Assembly: GCA_004431415.1 (NCBI GenBank)
Contig: QPMI01000642.1
Span: 99,275-163,274 of the forward strand
DNA: 64,000 nucleotides
Source: Cyanophora paradoxa
Taxonomy: Eukaryota; Glaucocystophyceae; Cyanophorales; Cyanophoraceae
Reading direction: 5' to 3'
Shown: one piece after another, positions 46,178-55,429 of the stretch
Position numbering within the stretch: the first letter of the stretch is position 1
Layout: each line of letters starts with the position of its first letter
Position numbers and translations under genes: made by a program
Notes under the pieces: model-generated
The model's database searches: none
What the model was told of the DNA's origin: nothing
What the model saw: only the letters and a program-made list of their open reading frames with translations

Positions 46178-49044
46178 CTAGTGCTGCTGGGCAGAGCTAA
46201 GGATGTGCATGAGGGCCGCCTGCGCGCCGGCGTGGGAGAGAGCGATGGGGGCAGAGAGCATAATCTGAGAGGCATCGAATGGGAATCCTTCTGGGTACAG
46301 GACTGGCTGCATGAAAGCCTGCTGGCCGGGCGCGCGCTGGCGGTGCGGGCCAGCGGCTCCCGGAGCTGCTACGCCGGGGTGGAAGGGGCCCGCCAACCAG
46401 GGCGACTGGCCATGGGCGGGAGCGTAGGCGGTGGGCGGCGCGCCCGCCCACGCGAACGGTGGCGCCTGCTGGAAGAAGTGGGCGGGGGCGTTCGAGGCGG
46501 AGACCGCCTCCGCGTAGGAGGGCCGGGGGCGCTTCGAATTCGAATTCGAGCCCGCAGGCGTGAAGAACTCCTCGCGCGGGTCCGGATCCGGCTCGCTGGC
46601 CCCGCGCTTCGCACTCGCGCGGCCGGCGTTGCCGCCGCCGCCGCCACGCCCGCCGCCGCCCGCTGGCTCCGCGCCTCCACTTGCCTGTCCGGCGCTGGGG
46701 TTGCCGGAGGCGCCGTCCGAACGGCCGCCCGGGCGGCCGCCCGAGCGGCCGCTGGGGCGCTGTTGGGCGCCCCGCGCCGGTCAGGGCATTCTATGTGGCG
46801 GTGCCCGTAGAGGCACGTCATGCGGTGGCGCCAGCAAGCCGGGGCAGGCGGCGGTTGCCGGGCCGCCGGGCGGGGAAGGCACGCCAGAGGGTGTAATCGG
46901 TCGGCTCGAAGCCGTCCGAGCCCAGGAAGGACGCGTTCGACGTCAGAACCGTGTAGCCCTTCGGGGTCGCTGCACTGGCTGCCGGCTCCATGAAGACCTC
47001 CAGTTTCTCCGCCTCCTCGGGCGTGAGACGAAGGCTGAGCATTTCCATGGGGCGCAGAGACGCGCCCAGCTTGAATCCGCAGTGGTGGTACGCGAGGACG
47101 ATGTCGACTGGCATAGCCGACATCACGCGAGCCATCTGAGCAGCATGTCCAGGTCAAGTGGCGCCCTCGCCCGTTCGTCCAGGGCGGCATACCTGGAATT
47201 TTGCCGCTCGTTTGATTGCGAGGGTGAAGACTCGGGTGCCGCTGAAGTCGGGGGCCTCTTCCCGCCGCCACGCAGTGATCGGGCAGGACTGAAAGCGGAG
47301 CTCGAAGATCTCGCTGAGCTCGCACAGCCTGGCGTGGCTTTCGTTCATGTCTGAATATTAATATTCAGCAACTGAACAAGCTCACCGTTTGGCGAGCATC
47401 GGGTTCGCAATGGTGACGTAGAGTCTCGGCGGGTCCACCGCCATCTCGTGGCCTTTTACGGCTCCTGGCGTGCCTGCGCGGCACTTGACAACGAAGCCCA
47501 GAATCATTGCATCAATCTGAATGACGAGCCTCAGACAACCCAATCGTGGCCGCGATCGGACCCAATCAAGTACGGACCATGTCTTCGGAGTAAGGCAGTT
47601 TGCCGGGCGCGATGTCGCGCTCCGCCTGGCGGAGAAGAGCGCGGATGAAATGAATCACCGCCTTGTACGTTTCTTCTGAATAGTTGCCATCTGGCCGGAG
47701 ATCGCCTCGCGAAGAAAAGACGGGGCAGCCGTCGAGAACAATCTGCTCCGCATGATCGGGATCGTGCAGAAGGATCCAGCGGTGTGGTTTCCGCTGCATA
47801 TGCATGCGCGCCGTCAATATACGACTGCTGCGCACGCTACAATTGCAAAGCGGCTAGCGGACCTCGAGCACGGGCCCAAAGCAGGTGATCTTGGTCACCT
47901 CGTGCACTTGCGCTGTGCAAGTCTTGACGTTGAGCCGCCTTTTCATCTCATCGAGCCACTGCCGCACATCAAGTCAGCTTAAGCAAAAGGATCGGAGAAA
48001 GTTTCCAGTGCTCGAGACCGACCTTCTTCGCTGATGAGAAAGTCAGTCCGTCCATGACGTGGGGCGGAGCTTCAATCGCTATGCAGCCCTGGTACGGGCA
48101 GTGCTCCCACAGCTTGGTGCCCGAGCCAGCACCGATTCCACGCTGGTCGAATGTCTGGGGCTTCCGAGTCAGCCGCGCGGCGGCGACATTATGCGCACGC
48201 TGAGGACGGACCTCGAGGAGCATTGCCGTGCGCTCCTCCATCGGCGCTATGGCGCTCCCGTCCCAGTCCGCGGTCTTGCCAGCGTACTTTGGCGGGACGA
48301 GCTCGTCCGGCTTGAAGTAGAGAACGACCTTGTCGTTCGGGCCCAAAGGCACTTCCACGTCCCCTTGCGAGGTAGTCAGCATAAGTAAGCAAGTATCGTG
48401 GTCTTGCGCATTCATCTCGGCACCTGTACCGGCCGATGACTGGCCGGCAGCACTTGCAGATGGGCCTTCGGCCTCCTCGCCGCCCTCAGCGCCGCCCTCG
48501 GCGTACTCCTCATCTCCACCGTAGTCCTCAGCATCTTCGAGAACTTCTTCATCTCTCTGTTGGTTGATTAGCTCGGTTACGCAAAGTGCCATCAGCTACT
48601 CTCACCAGCGGCTGTTCCGGAACTTCGGGAGGCGCCGGAGCAGCGGGATGGACCGGAGCCGCAGCTGCTGCTGCCGGAGCAGGCGGCGCTGCAGCACCAT
48701 GCGCTGGGGGCCGCGCCTGCGGGTTCTACGCGGAAGTCAATCCCACGATTGCAAGATCATCTTCCTAACAAGCGCACCGATGAGGCGGGCGCGGCCGGAG
48801 CAGGATGCTGAGGAGCGTGGGCCTTCGCCCCAGCCTTGATCTACGGATCCGTTGGCCCAGTGGGATCAACTCTCCCGGGAAGGCGTGGGTCCCACGCCAA
48901 TGACCGCACGCTCACCGATGCCGCCGGAGCGGTCGGCTTCGCAGTCTGCGCTGTTGCGGCATGCTTCGCAGGCGCCGCCGGCTTCGCCGCGGCCGCAGCC
49001 GGAGCATGATCAGATGGTGGCGTGAAGGGGAGCCGCCGACGCAC
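46178..49044 (-). CDS. hypothetical multi-exon protein with Ala/Pro-rich N-terminus
   Basis: No family recognised. In-phase exons: 48916-49044 (ATG), 48778-48834, 48606-48716, 48023-48556, 47863-47958, 47574-47793, 47386-47473, 47193-47337, about 46870-47135, then a last exon ending TAG at 46178. The first three exons encode Pro-Ala-rich linker. An acidic stretch (EDAEDYGGDEEYAEGG) follows, then a globular part with blocks DWDGSAIAPMEERTAMLL, KPHRWILLHDPDH, GHEMAVDPPRLYVTIANP, IFELRFQSCPITAWRRE and MPVDIVLAYHHCGFKLGAS. The C-terminal exon is Gly/Ala/Pro-rich and reads RPRPSYAEAVSAS before a final FDASQIMLSAPIALSHAGAQ. Consistent phases across eight introns make a real gene likely. The splice between 46880 and 46780 is unresolved; a CxxH/CxxC cluster lies there. 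A nucleic-acid-binding role is possible but only a guess. Confidence 0.6.
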
Positions 49045-49894
49045 TGGCGCCGGCGAGTGAATGCTTCCACTCGATGAGCTCTGCGAATGCCATTAAGCGT
49101 TCAGGCCGCGGGCACTCACATCGCGCGGCGAACTCGGAATGGCCGCAGAGAATTCAATTATTGAATCGGCCCATTCGCACGCGCACCATGGTTGCTGGAC
49201 GCAGAAAAAATCAATCGTCACGCTCGGAGGTCGTGGAATCAAGAATGCAGGCTCCTGCGTGTCGGTCGCGCAGTTTTGAAAACATTTCCGCGGAGCAGCG
49301 GCGCGGCTCAAAGCAGGACAGGAAGAGGGGCTTCTGACACCGACAGCAAGGGGAAGAGGGGCTTCCGTAACGATCCAATGCGCCGGGGAGGCGATTCAAG
49401 CATTTTGGCCAAAAATTTAAATTTTTGGCGCCAAAATTCCGCGCGCGCGGCCAGGGGGCCGCGCTGACATCCTACATGCACTAGCACCCCATTTCTCCCC
49501 GCGTGGCGGCGCGCTAGCGTACCTTTCCGGACCGCCTGCTCTTTTTCCCGGGTACCGGAATCTCGGCGGGCGACGGCGGCGAGTCGGCGCTCGCGTCGCC
49601 TCGCGTCGGCTCGCGATCGACCGCGGCCCGCGGGCCGCGAGCTCGATCGCGAGCTCGCGATCGAGGGCTGCCGCCCTCCCTTCCCCCACCCCCCTCCCCT
49701 CAGGGCCTACGCCTCCCTAGGCCTCCCCCTCCGCGTCCCACCCCCCTAGTTGCCTCTCCCCCCTCCTCCCCCGTTCTACGCCCTCCCGGATCCCCCGGGC
49801 ACCCACATACGCACCCGATCCCACTGCCATTCTTCGTGTTCGACTCGCCGAGTCGACATCAATATCCCCACTATTGATTTCGCCTTTAGCTTTG

Positions 49895-50200
49895 GCGCAA
49901 CTTTGGCGGAGTGGATAGAGCGTCGGCTCGCCACTCGTGGGCCACGGGTTCGATTCCGAGGGGAACGAATTTCCGACCGTGAGGGGCGGCTGAACCTGAA
50001 TAAGGTTCAAATCCCGGAAACCGACTTCGAAGGGCTCCGAAATGCCTCGAATCCGGGCGGACCCCATAGCGGCACTCACCTTCGAGGTGTGGGCCGTCCA
50101 GTGCATCATAGTAACGCGCAGAGGGAGCAGGCTGCGGTTAAGGGTCATCATGCCCGTCGTGGCCCGGTCCGATAACCCCGAGAGGGGAGCAAATTTTTTT
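49895..50200 (+). mobile_element. tRNA-derived SINE with target-site duplication
   Basis: A 306-bp element bounded by the 17-bp direct repeat TTTCGCCTTTAGCTTTG (49878-49894 and 50201-50217). Near its left end it has an A box (TGGCGGAGTGG, about 49904) and about 35 nt later a B box (GGTTCGATTCC, about 49946), the internal RNA polymerase III promoter of tRNA genes. It ends in a T-run (50194-50203). Acceptor and anticodon stems do not pair well, so it is not a working tRNA. Confidence 0.85.
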
Positions 50201-50217
50201 TTTCGCCTTTAGCTTTG

Positions 50218-51163
50218 AGTCGCGTCGAGCTCGGAACGCGGTCTATCATGATCATTTCGATATCGCTGTCGTATCCGTCTCTCCCCTTACCGCGCCACCG
50301 ATTTCGATTCTACGGTGAACGCCCTTCGTGGACGATTCGACGCGGTGGGGCGAGGGCCTGCAGGCGTAAGTGTCGCGTGCCGCGATTCCCTCGGATTAGG
50401 CTAGCCGGTAGTCTATGCGTAGCCGCTAGCCCTAGTCTAGTGCTATCGAGCGGCTAGCTCTAGCACTCTCTGTATTCTGACTTAGCGCCGGGCGCGACTC
50501 CGTTTGGGGGTACGCGATCCCTGGACGGGTACACTTGTGAATAGACCACTTGTGCTCCCAGCTACAGCCACAGCCCGTGCGTGACCGCACGGACGCTGCA
50601 CCGGGTGGGAATCCTCTCATCCGACAGGCGCCATCTGCTCACGGAGCTAGAACCCCGATCATCAGCGACCCGTCATCAGCAACCGACCCAGCTCGGCGAC
50701 CGCGGCTCAGCCGGCGCGCAGGTAGACCTCAGTAGAGGTCGTGGGTCGCTTCTCGCGCCCCGCCTGCGCCGCTCCGGGCTGATCCGCAGTTGGCGACCGA
50801 ACATTCTGGAAAGAACCAGAACTTAGTCCTGCGGATCCAGGAACGCGCGCGAATACCGAGGGATCCCCGTCCCGATCGGATCGTCGCCGTTTCCTGAGCG
50901 AGCTGCGTGCGAGCCCGTGGGATCATTCCTGATCGGTCGCTAGTCACTCGCCGCGACGCCAGCCTTCTCCGGCTGTTGCGATCGTGCTGGACAAGACGAA
51001 GAGCGATCGGATCGACGGCTGAGGCGTGCGCGCCCGAGCTGTCTCCAGAATCGCTGCAGCCGAGCTTGCTCGCCGCTGCTGTGGACCACGACGGCCTCGG
51101 ATCTCGAGCGAGGCACATTCCCTCACGGACTAGCGTGACTTTACGTCGCCGCTTGACCTGAGA
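50218..51163. other. region between SINE and gag ORF
   Basis: No gene supported. It may include the leader of the gag element. Open frames here lack conserved motifs. No long terminal repeat could be matched to sequence downstream of gag. Confidence 0.4.
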
Positions 51164-52858
51164 ATGTCCTCGGGGACCGGAGCCTCCGCGGAGTTCGTCG
51201 TCCGGGCCGCGCACGCGCGTGGCGCCGCCGACATGGACTCTATGAGCGGATCAAATGTTTTGCAATGGATCCAGAGCCTGCCGAAGCTGCCGCCGGGCAG
51301 CGATCAGCGCACGGTTCAGGACCACCTCCGCCAGTTCGAGAGCTGCGCGAGCATGAGCAAGGACTTGCTCAGTGTCTCGCCGACTGCACACATTGAAGTG
51401 CAGAAGCGAACTGGGTGGGCTCTTCTCGGCACGCTAGATCACGGGCACCCCGTGCGCCAGAACATCTCGCTGTTCCAGAGCGCCGAGCAGATCGACACTC
51501 GCGAGCTCGAGAAGCTGAAGGCGTACCGGGCCGAGCGTGCGCGCACGAGCACGGCGGACCCGCGAGACGTCGCTATCCTCGAGACGCTCGACGAGAAGAT
51601 CGCGCAAGCCGAGGAGGGCTTGCAGCGGACCGCCCTCACGGTCACGTACACCGCGATCAGGCGCCGTCTCGAAGATGACGCCGAGATGCGGAACCCTGAC
51701 CGGTACAAGGCGCTCCTCGACCTGCCGCACGTGGGCGAGGCGCCGGAGGCGTTCTACCGCCGAATCCTCGACTTGAGCATCATCCCGGAGTGCCGCGAGG
51801 CGCACGAGACGCCGCTCATGGCACTCATGCGCCACGCGGGCCAAATGCTCAAGCGCCGCACTCGCAATCAGTGCCGCGATTTCGAAGATTCCGAGATTTC
51901 GGACACCGATCGCCGGCACATGATGACGAACTTCTCCACGGCTCGGAAGATCTACGACGAGCTGTCGCAGAAGATCGCGGACCGCGAGATCACGGGACCC
52001 TCTGCGGTCATCGACCTTGTAACCAAGCGCACCAATGAACTGGGCGCCTGGGACGTCGATATCTCTAAAGTCCCCGGTTCGGCCTTGGTGCTGGGAGCGC
52101 GCGGAACGCCGCTGCAGGCGCCCACGGCTGCCTCGCGCACGCCGCAGAGCGCGCCGCCGATCACGCACACGCCAGCTGTCCCCGCCGTCACCTCGCGCTC
52201 GAACGCGGGCGCCGGCGCGGGCACGCGCATCATGCTCGCGACGACGGTGTCGGAAGCCGAGCTCGCGGAGCTCGAGGCCGCCGCTTACGGATTGGACGCG
52301 GACGACGCCGAGGATCAGACCACTGAGGTCATCTCGTTCCTGCAGTTCATTGCTCAGGACGAACCCCTCGTCGTAGTCCGCGCGCTCTACCCGTCGGCGT
52401 CCGCACCGCCGCCCCGCCTCGACGACCCGGTCTATCAGCAGAAGATCAAAGACTTCCTGAAGGCCCGGGGCCTCCCCGAGAAGCCCCGGCGGCCGTGCCA
52501 CTGCGGCGGGTCGCACTACTCGTTTGAGTGTCAGACCAACCCGCGGCCCCTGCCCGAGTGGTCGGCGATCAACCCGGCCAAGCGCCGCGGGCCAACGGGC
52601 GCGGGCGCCGGTGACCCGAAGCGCCGGTTCTACCCCGCGCCGCAGGGCGGGAACGGCCGCTCGAGCCCCCCGCCTCAGCCGGCCGCAGGAAGCCGGGCGT
52701 GCTACAACTGCGGCAAACCCGGCCACCTGGCCGCGTCTTGCCCGGCCCAGGCGCAGACGCTCGAGGCCGCCGTACGCCGCGCGCTCGCGGACCACGCCGC
52801 CGCCGCGGCCCGCCGCCTGCGACGCCGGCGCCCTGGGCCGACCCCAACGCCTTCATGA
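51164..52858 (+). CDS. gag: retrotransposon gag-like protein with CCHC zinc knuckle
   Basis: Single open frame of 564 residues, intact and intron-free, unlike other genes here. The N-terminal 300 residues are helical and charged (capsid-like), with a TAIRRRLEDDAEM segment and a conserved-looking EAFYRRILDLSIIPECREA. A His/Cys cluster CHCGGSHYSFEC lies near residue 445 and a classic zinc knuckle CYNCGKPGHLAASC near residue 512, the nucleic-acid-binding end of Gag. No protease, reverse transcriptase, RNase H or integrase follows within the window. It may be a non-autonomous LTR element, a decayed copy, or a domesticated gag. The last residues (RFIRMQKT) and 3' flank are duplicated at 54452. Confidence 0.8.
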   Translation: MSSGTGASAEFVVRAAHARGAADMDSMSGSNVLQWIQSLPKLPPGSDQRTVQDHLRQFESCASMSKDLLSVSPTAHIEVQKRTGWALLGTLDHGHPVRQNISLFQSAEQIDTRELEKLKAYRAERARTSTADPRDVAILETLDEKIAQAEEGLQRTALTVTYTAIRRRLEDDAEMRNPDRYKALLDLPHVGEAPEAFYRRILDLSIIPECREAHETPLMALMRHAGQMLKRRTRNQCRDFEDSEISDTDRRHMMTNFSTARKIYDELSQKIADREITGPSAVIDLVTKRTNELGAWDVDISKVPGSALVLGARGTPLQAPTAASRTPQSAPPITHTPAVPAVTSRSNAGAGAGTRIMLATTVSEAELAELEAAAYGLDADDAEDQTTEVISFLQFIAQDEPLVVVRALYPSASAPPPRLDDPVYQQKIKDFLKARGLPEKPRRPCHCGGSHYSFECQTNPRPLPEWSAINPAKRRGPTGAGAGDPKRRFYPAPQGGNGRSSPPPQPAAGSRACYNCGKPGHLAASCPAQAQTLEAAVRRALADHAAAAARRLRRRRPGPTPTPS

Positions 52859-52908
52859 TCGCGCGCGCCATGCTCGAGCAGGCTGCCCGCGGTGGCGCCG
52901 CAGGCCCG

Positions 52909-53465
52909 TTTACGCCTCGCTTCATTCGAATGCAGAAGACCTAGCTATCTTACGCCTGGCACTACTTAGCTAGATGCACGGGATAGCGCATCGGTTGGGC
53001 CCTGAGGTACGGCAGCTCTATATGGCTGCTTTCCCGGGAACCACGTATCATAATACGTTGGCGATCGACCAGGGCGGATCGCCGTATGCCATTCCGGCCT
53101 CGCCCTTGCGAGTTCCGGAACAAGAACTCTCCGGGGTAAGCGCGCTAGGCGCCTGTACCCCGGGAGGGCCGTTGCGGGCCGAGACGGTGTACCCCGCTCG
53201 GGGTACTCCGCTCGGGCCGTCGCGGGGCCGATCGGGGTACCCCGCTCGGGGTACACTTGATCGGGGCCGCTCTGACGCCGTACCCCTCTCCGGGGTATGC
53301 GTTCGGCCTCGGGCCGCGCCTTGTGGGGCCGGTTGGGGCGAACGGCGTACCCCGGGGAGGGGTACGCGGTTTCTTCCGGGTTCGGGGATCCGAAGCCGGG
53401 TACCGCCGCCGGAGGCCGCGGGGGTGAGCGTAGCGAACGCAGCACGAATGCAGTACCCCCTACCA
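52909..53465 (+). repeat. direct repeat copy A: gag 3' end plus flank
   Basis: About 557 bp, from TTTACGCCTCGCTTCATTCG to CCCTACCA, nearly identical to 54452-55011. It contains many copies of the palindromic word GTACCCCG...CGGGGTAC (for example at 53200-53255). It begins inside the last codons of gag, so it is probably the 3' untranslated or terminal part of that element. Confidence 0.9.
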
Positions 53466-54451
53466 CACGCGTAGCGTGCCCGTCGTCCGCAGACGACCAT
53501 GAGACCAAGGAGTCGTACAACATACGACAACCGCGGCTCATCCAAAAACCAACAGGGTTCCGAATCATGCGCGAAGTCTCCCCCCGCGCCGGGGCGGTAG
53601 ACTCAAAAACCAGCAAGTTACTAAGTTACCGCGGGAAAAACAAAACCGCGTAACGGTCATGCGCGCTGGACCCCGGCTCGGCACCCGCGGGTCCAGAGGA
53701 AAACAGGGTACAACCCAGCGGGAAAAACTCGAGATTCTCCACGAAGCCGCGCGACTGTTTCTTGGGGGCGCGCTGGACCCCGGCCCGGCGCCGGCACAAG
53801 TGGGTCCAGCGGACGCGCGTGGAAACACGAATGACGACCGGTACACCGAGTCTGCGCGGTTCGTGCCCGAATCTTCGACGGAACCATTGCAAATTACCAC
53901 GGATCAGCTGTGCACAACCACGTCCGCGCTGGTGGTCGGCACCGAGCGGGAGTAACATCCGGAACCGTGTGCACAGGAGACGGCAAGGAACCACGTATTA
54001 TAATACCCTCGGCGAACGCTGGCGCTGGTCGCCGTGTGCATCGCCTTTTCGCGCGAACTTTTCGCGGTGCCGGGGCTCGCTGGGTGGCGAGGATCGGCGC
54101 CCCGGAAGGAAAAATCGCGGGGAGGTGGGCGGGAGCGATTTCGCTTCGCCGCTGGTCGCTTCGTGGCCTGGGGCGGCCGCGAGCGAAGCTGGGCGTGAAG
54201 GGAAACCCCGAATCAGCGTACCCCCCCGGAGCTCGGCGGCTTCAAGCCTGCCGGCTCGGCCCAACGGCTAGCTCAGCTAGTTCCTTGCGGGACGCTCGCT
54301 GCAGCCTGCTGCTTATCCCGTGCTCGCCTCGCGCCGCTCCGCGGCTAGCGAGTCGCTCAGCTCTTTCGTGCCTGGCGCTCGGCTTCGGTCTTCTTTGTTC
54401 GCATTCCGTCGGCGCAAAACTCGATTTACGCATTGAGAGCGCAAATCCCGA
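53466..54451. other. spacer between the two gag-flank repeats
   Basis: About 990 bp. It includes a short imperfect repeat with GGTCCAGAGGAAAACAGGGT and CTGGACCCCGGC (53669 and 53772), and another copy of GGAACCACGTATTATAATAC (53988). The right part, 54135-54370, is repeated at the end of the window. No gene supported. Confidence 0.5.
54135..54370 (+). repeat. dispersed repeat, second copy 63771-64000
   Basis: GCGATTTCGCTTCGCCGCTG through GCCCAACGGCTAGCTCAGCT, TATCCCGTGCTCGC and GCTCAGCTCTTTCGT is shared with 63771-64000 with few small differences. It lies just before gag-flank repeat copy B. The two may be terminal sequences of related elements, with the second running off the right edge. 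Confidence 0.85.
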
Positions 54452-55011
54452 TTTACGCCTCGCTTCATTCGAATGCAGAAGACCTAGCTATCTTACGCCT
54501 GGCACTACTTAGCTAGATGCACGGGATAGCGCATCGGTTGGGCCCTGAGGTACGGCAGCTCTATATGGCTGCTTTCCCGGGAACCACGTATCATAATACG
54601 TTGGCGATCGACCAGGGCGGATCGCCGTATGCCATTCCGGCCTCGCCCTTGCGAGTTCCGGAACAAGAACTCTCCGGGGTAAGCGCGCTAGGCGCCTGTA
54701 CCCCGGGGAGGGCCGTTGCGGGCCGAGACGGTGTACCCCGCTCGGGGGTACTCCGCTCGGGCCGTCGCGGGGCCGATCGGGGTACCCCGCTCGGGGGTAC
54801 ACTTGATCGGGGCCGCTCTGACGCCGTACCCCTCTCCGGGGTATGCGTTCGGCCTCGGGCCGCGCCTTGTGGGGCCGGTTGGGGCGAACGGCGTACCCCG
54901 GGGAGGGGTACGCGGTTTCTTCCGGGTTCGGGGATCCGAAGCCGGGTACCGCCGCCGGAGGCCGCGGGGGTGAGCGTAGCGAACGCAGCACGAATGCAGT
55001 ACCCCCTACCA
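54452..55011 (+). repeat. direct repeat copy B of gag 3' flank
   Basis: Second copy of 52909-53465, at a period of about 1543 bp. Differences are mainly one extra G in several GTACCCC..GGGGTAC palindromes. Only the last eight gag codons are present, so this copy is truncated at the left. Confidence 0.9.
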
Positions 55012-55429
55012 AACAAGAGTCAGGTCACAGCCAGCCAGAATAGCATACATAGGAACAAAGTGAGCAAGAGGGCGAAGGTTGTTTCGCCCTCCCCCTTCCC
55101 CCCTCTCCTTCCTCCTTCCCTGCCACCCCCGTGTCCCAGACGCTAGGTCTCCCTCTCCCAGCGCACTGCGCTGTAGGAGGAACGGGCAGAGAGCGTGAAT
55201 TCGGACAAACAACATGGGGCCGGGGCAGGCCAAGACGCCCGAGGTAACGAGCCGGCACAGAAGGCTGGGGGTTCTCGCCGTACCCCTGTGGGACAGTCGA
55301 CGAACCGGGGCGGCGCTTGATAGTTGCGCCGCCAGATCCCCGCCGCCGACAAGTCATGCTGGGCGGTGCGGGCCAGGGGCGCGCTTACGGGTGGGGGGCG
55401 GGCAAGGCGGTCGCCCTGCGCGTCGGCGT

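Noticed and set aside
49895-49970. Functional tRNA gene
   Set aside because: A and B boxes are present but stems do not pair, and the unit is flanked by a target duplication, so it is a SINE head.
51434-52795. 453-codon frame antisense to gag
   Set aside because: Shadow frame; the plus strand carries the zinc knuckle and a proper start.
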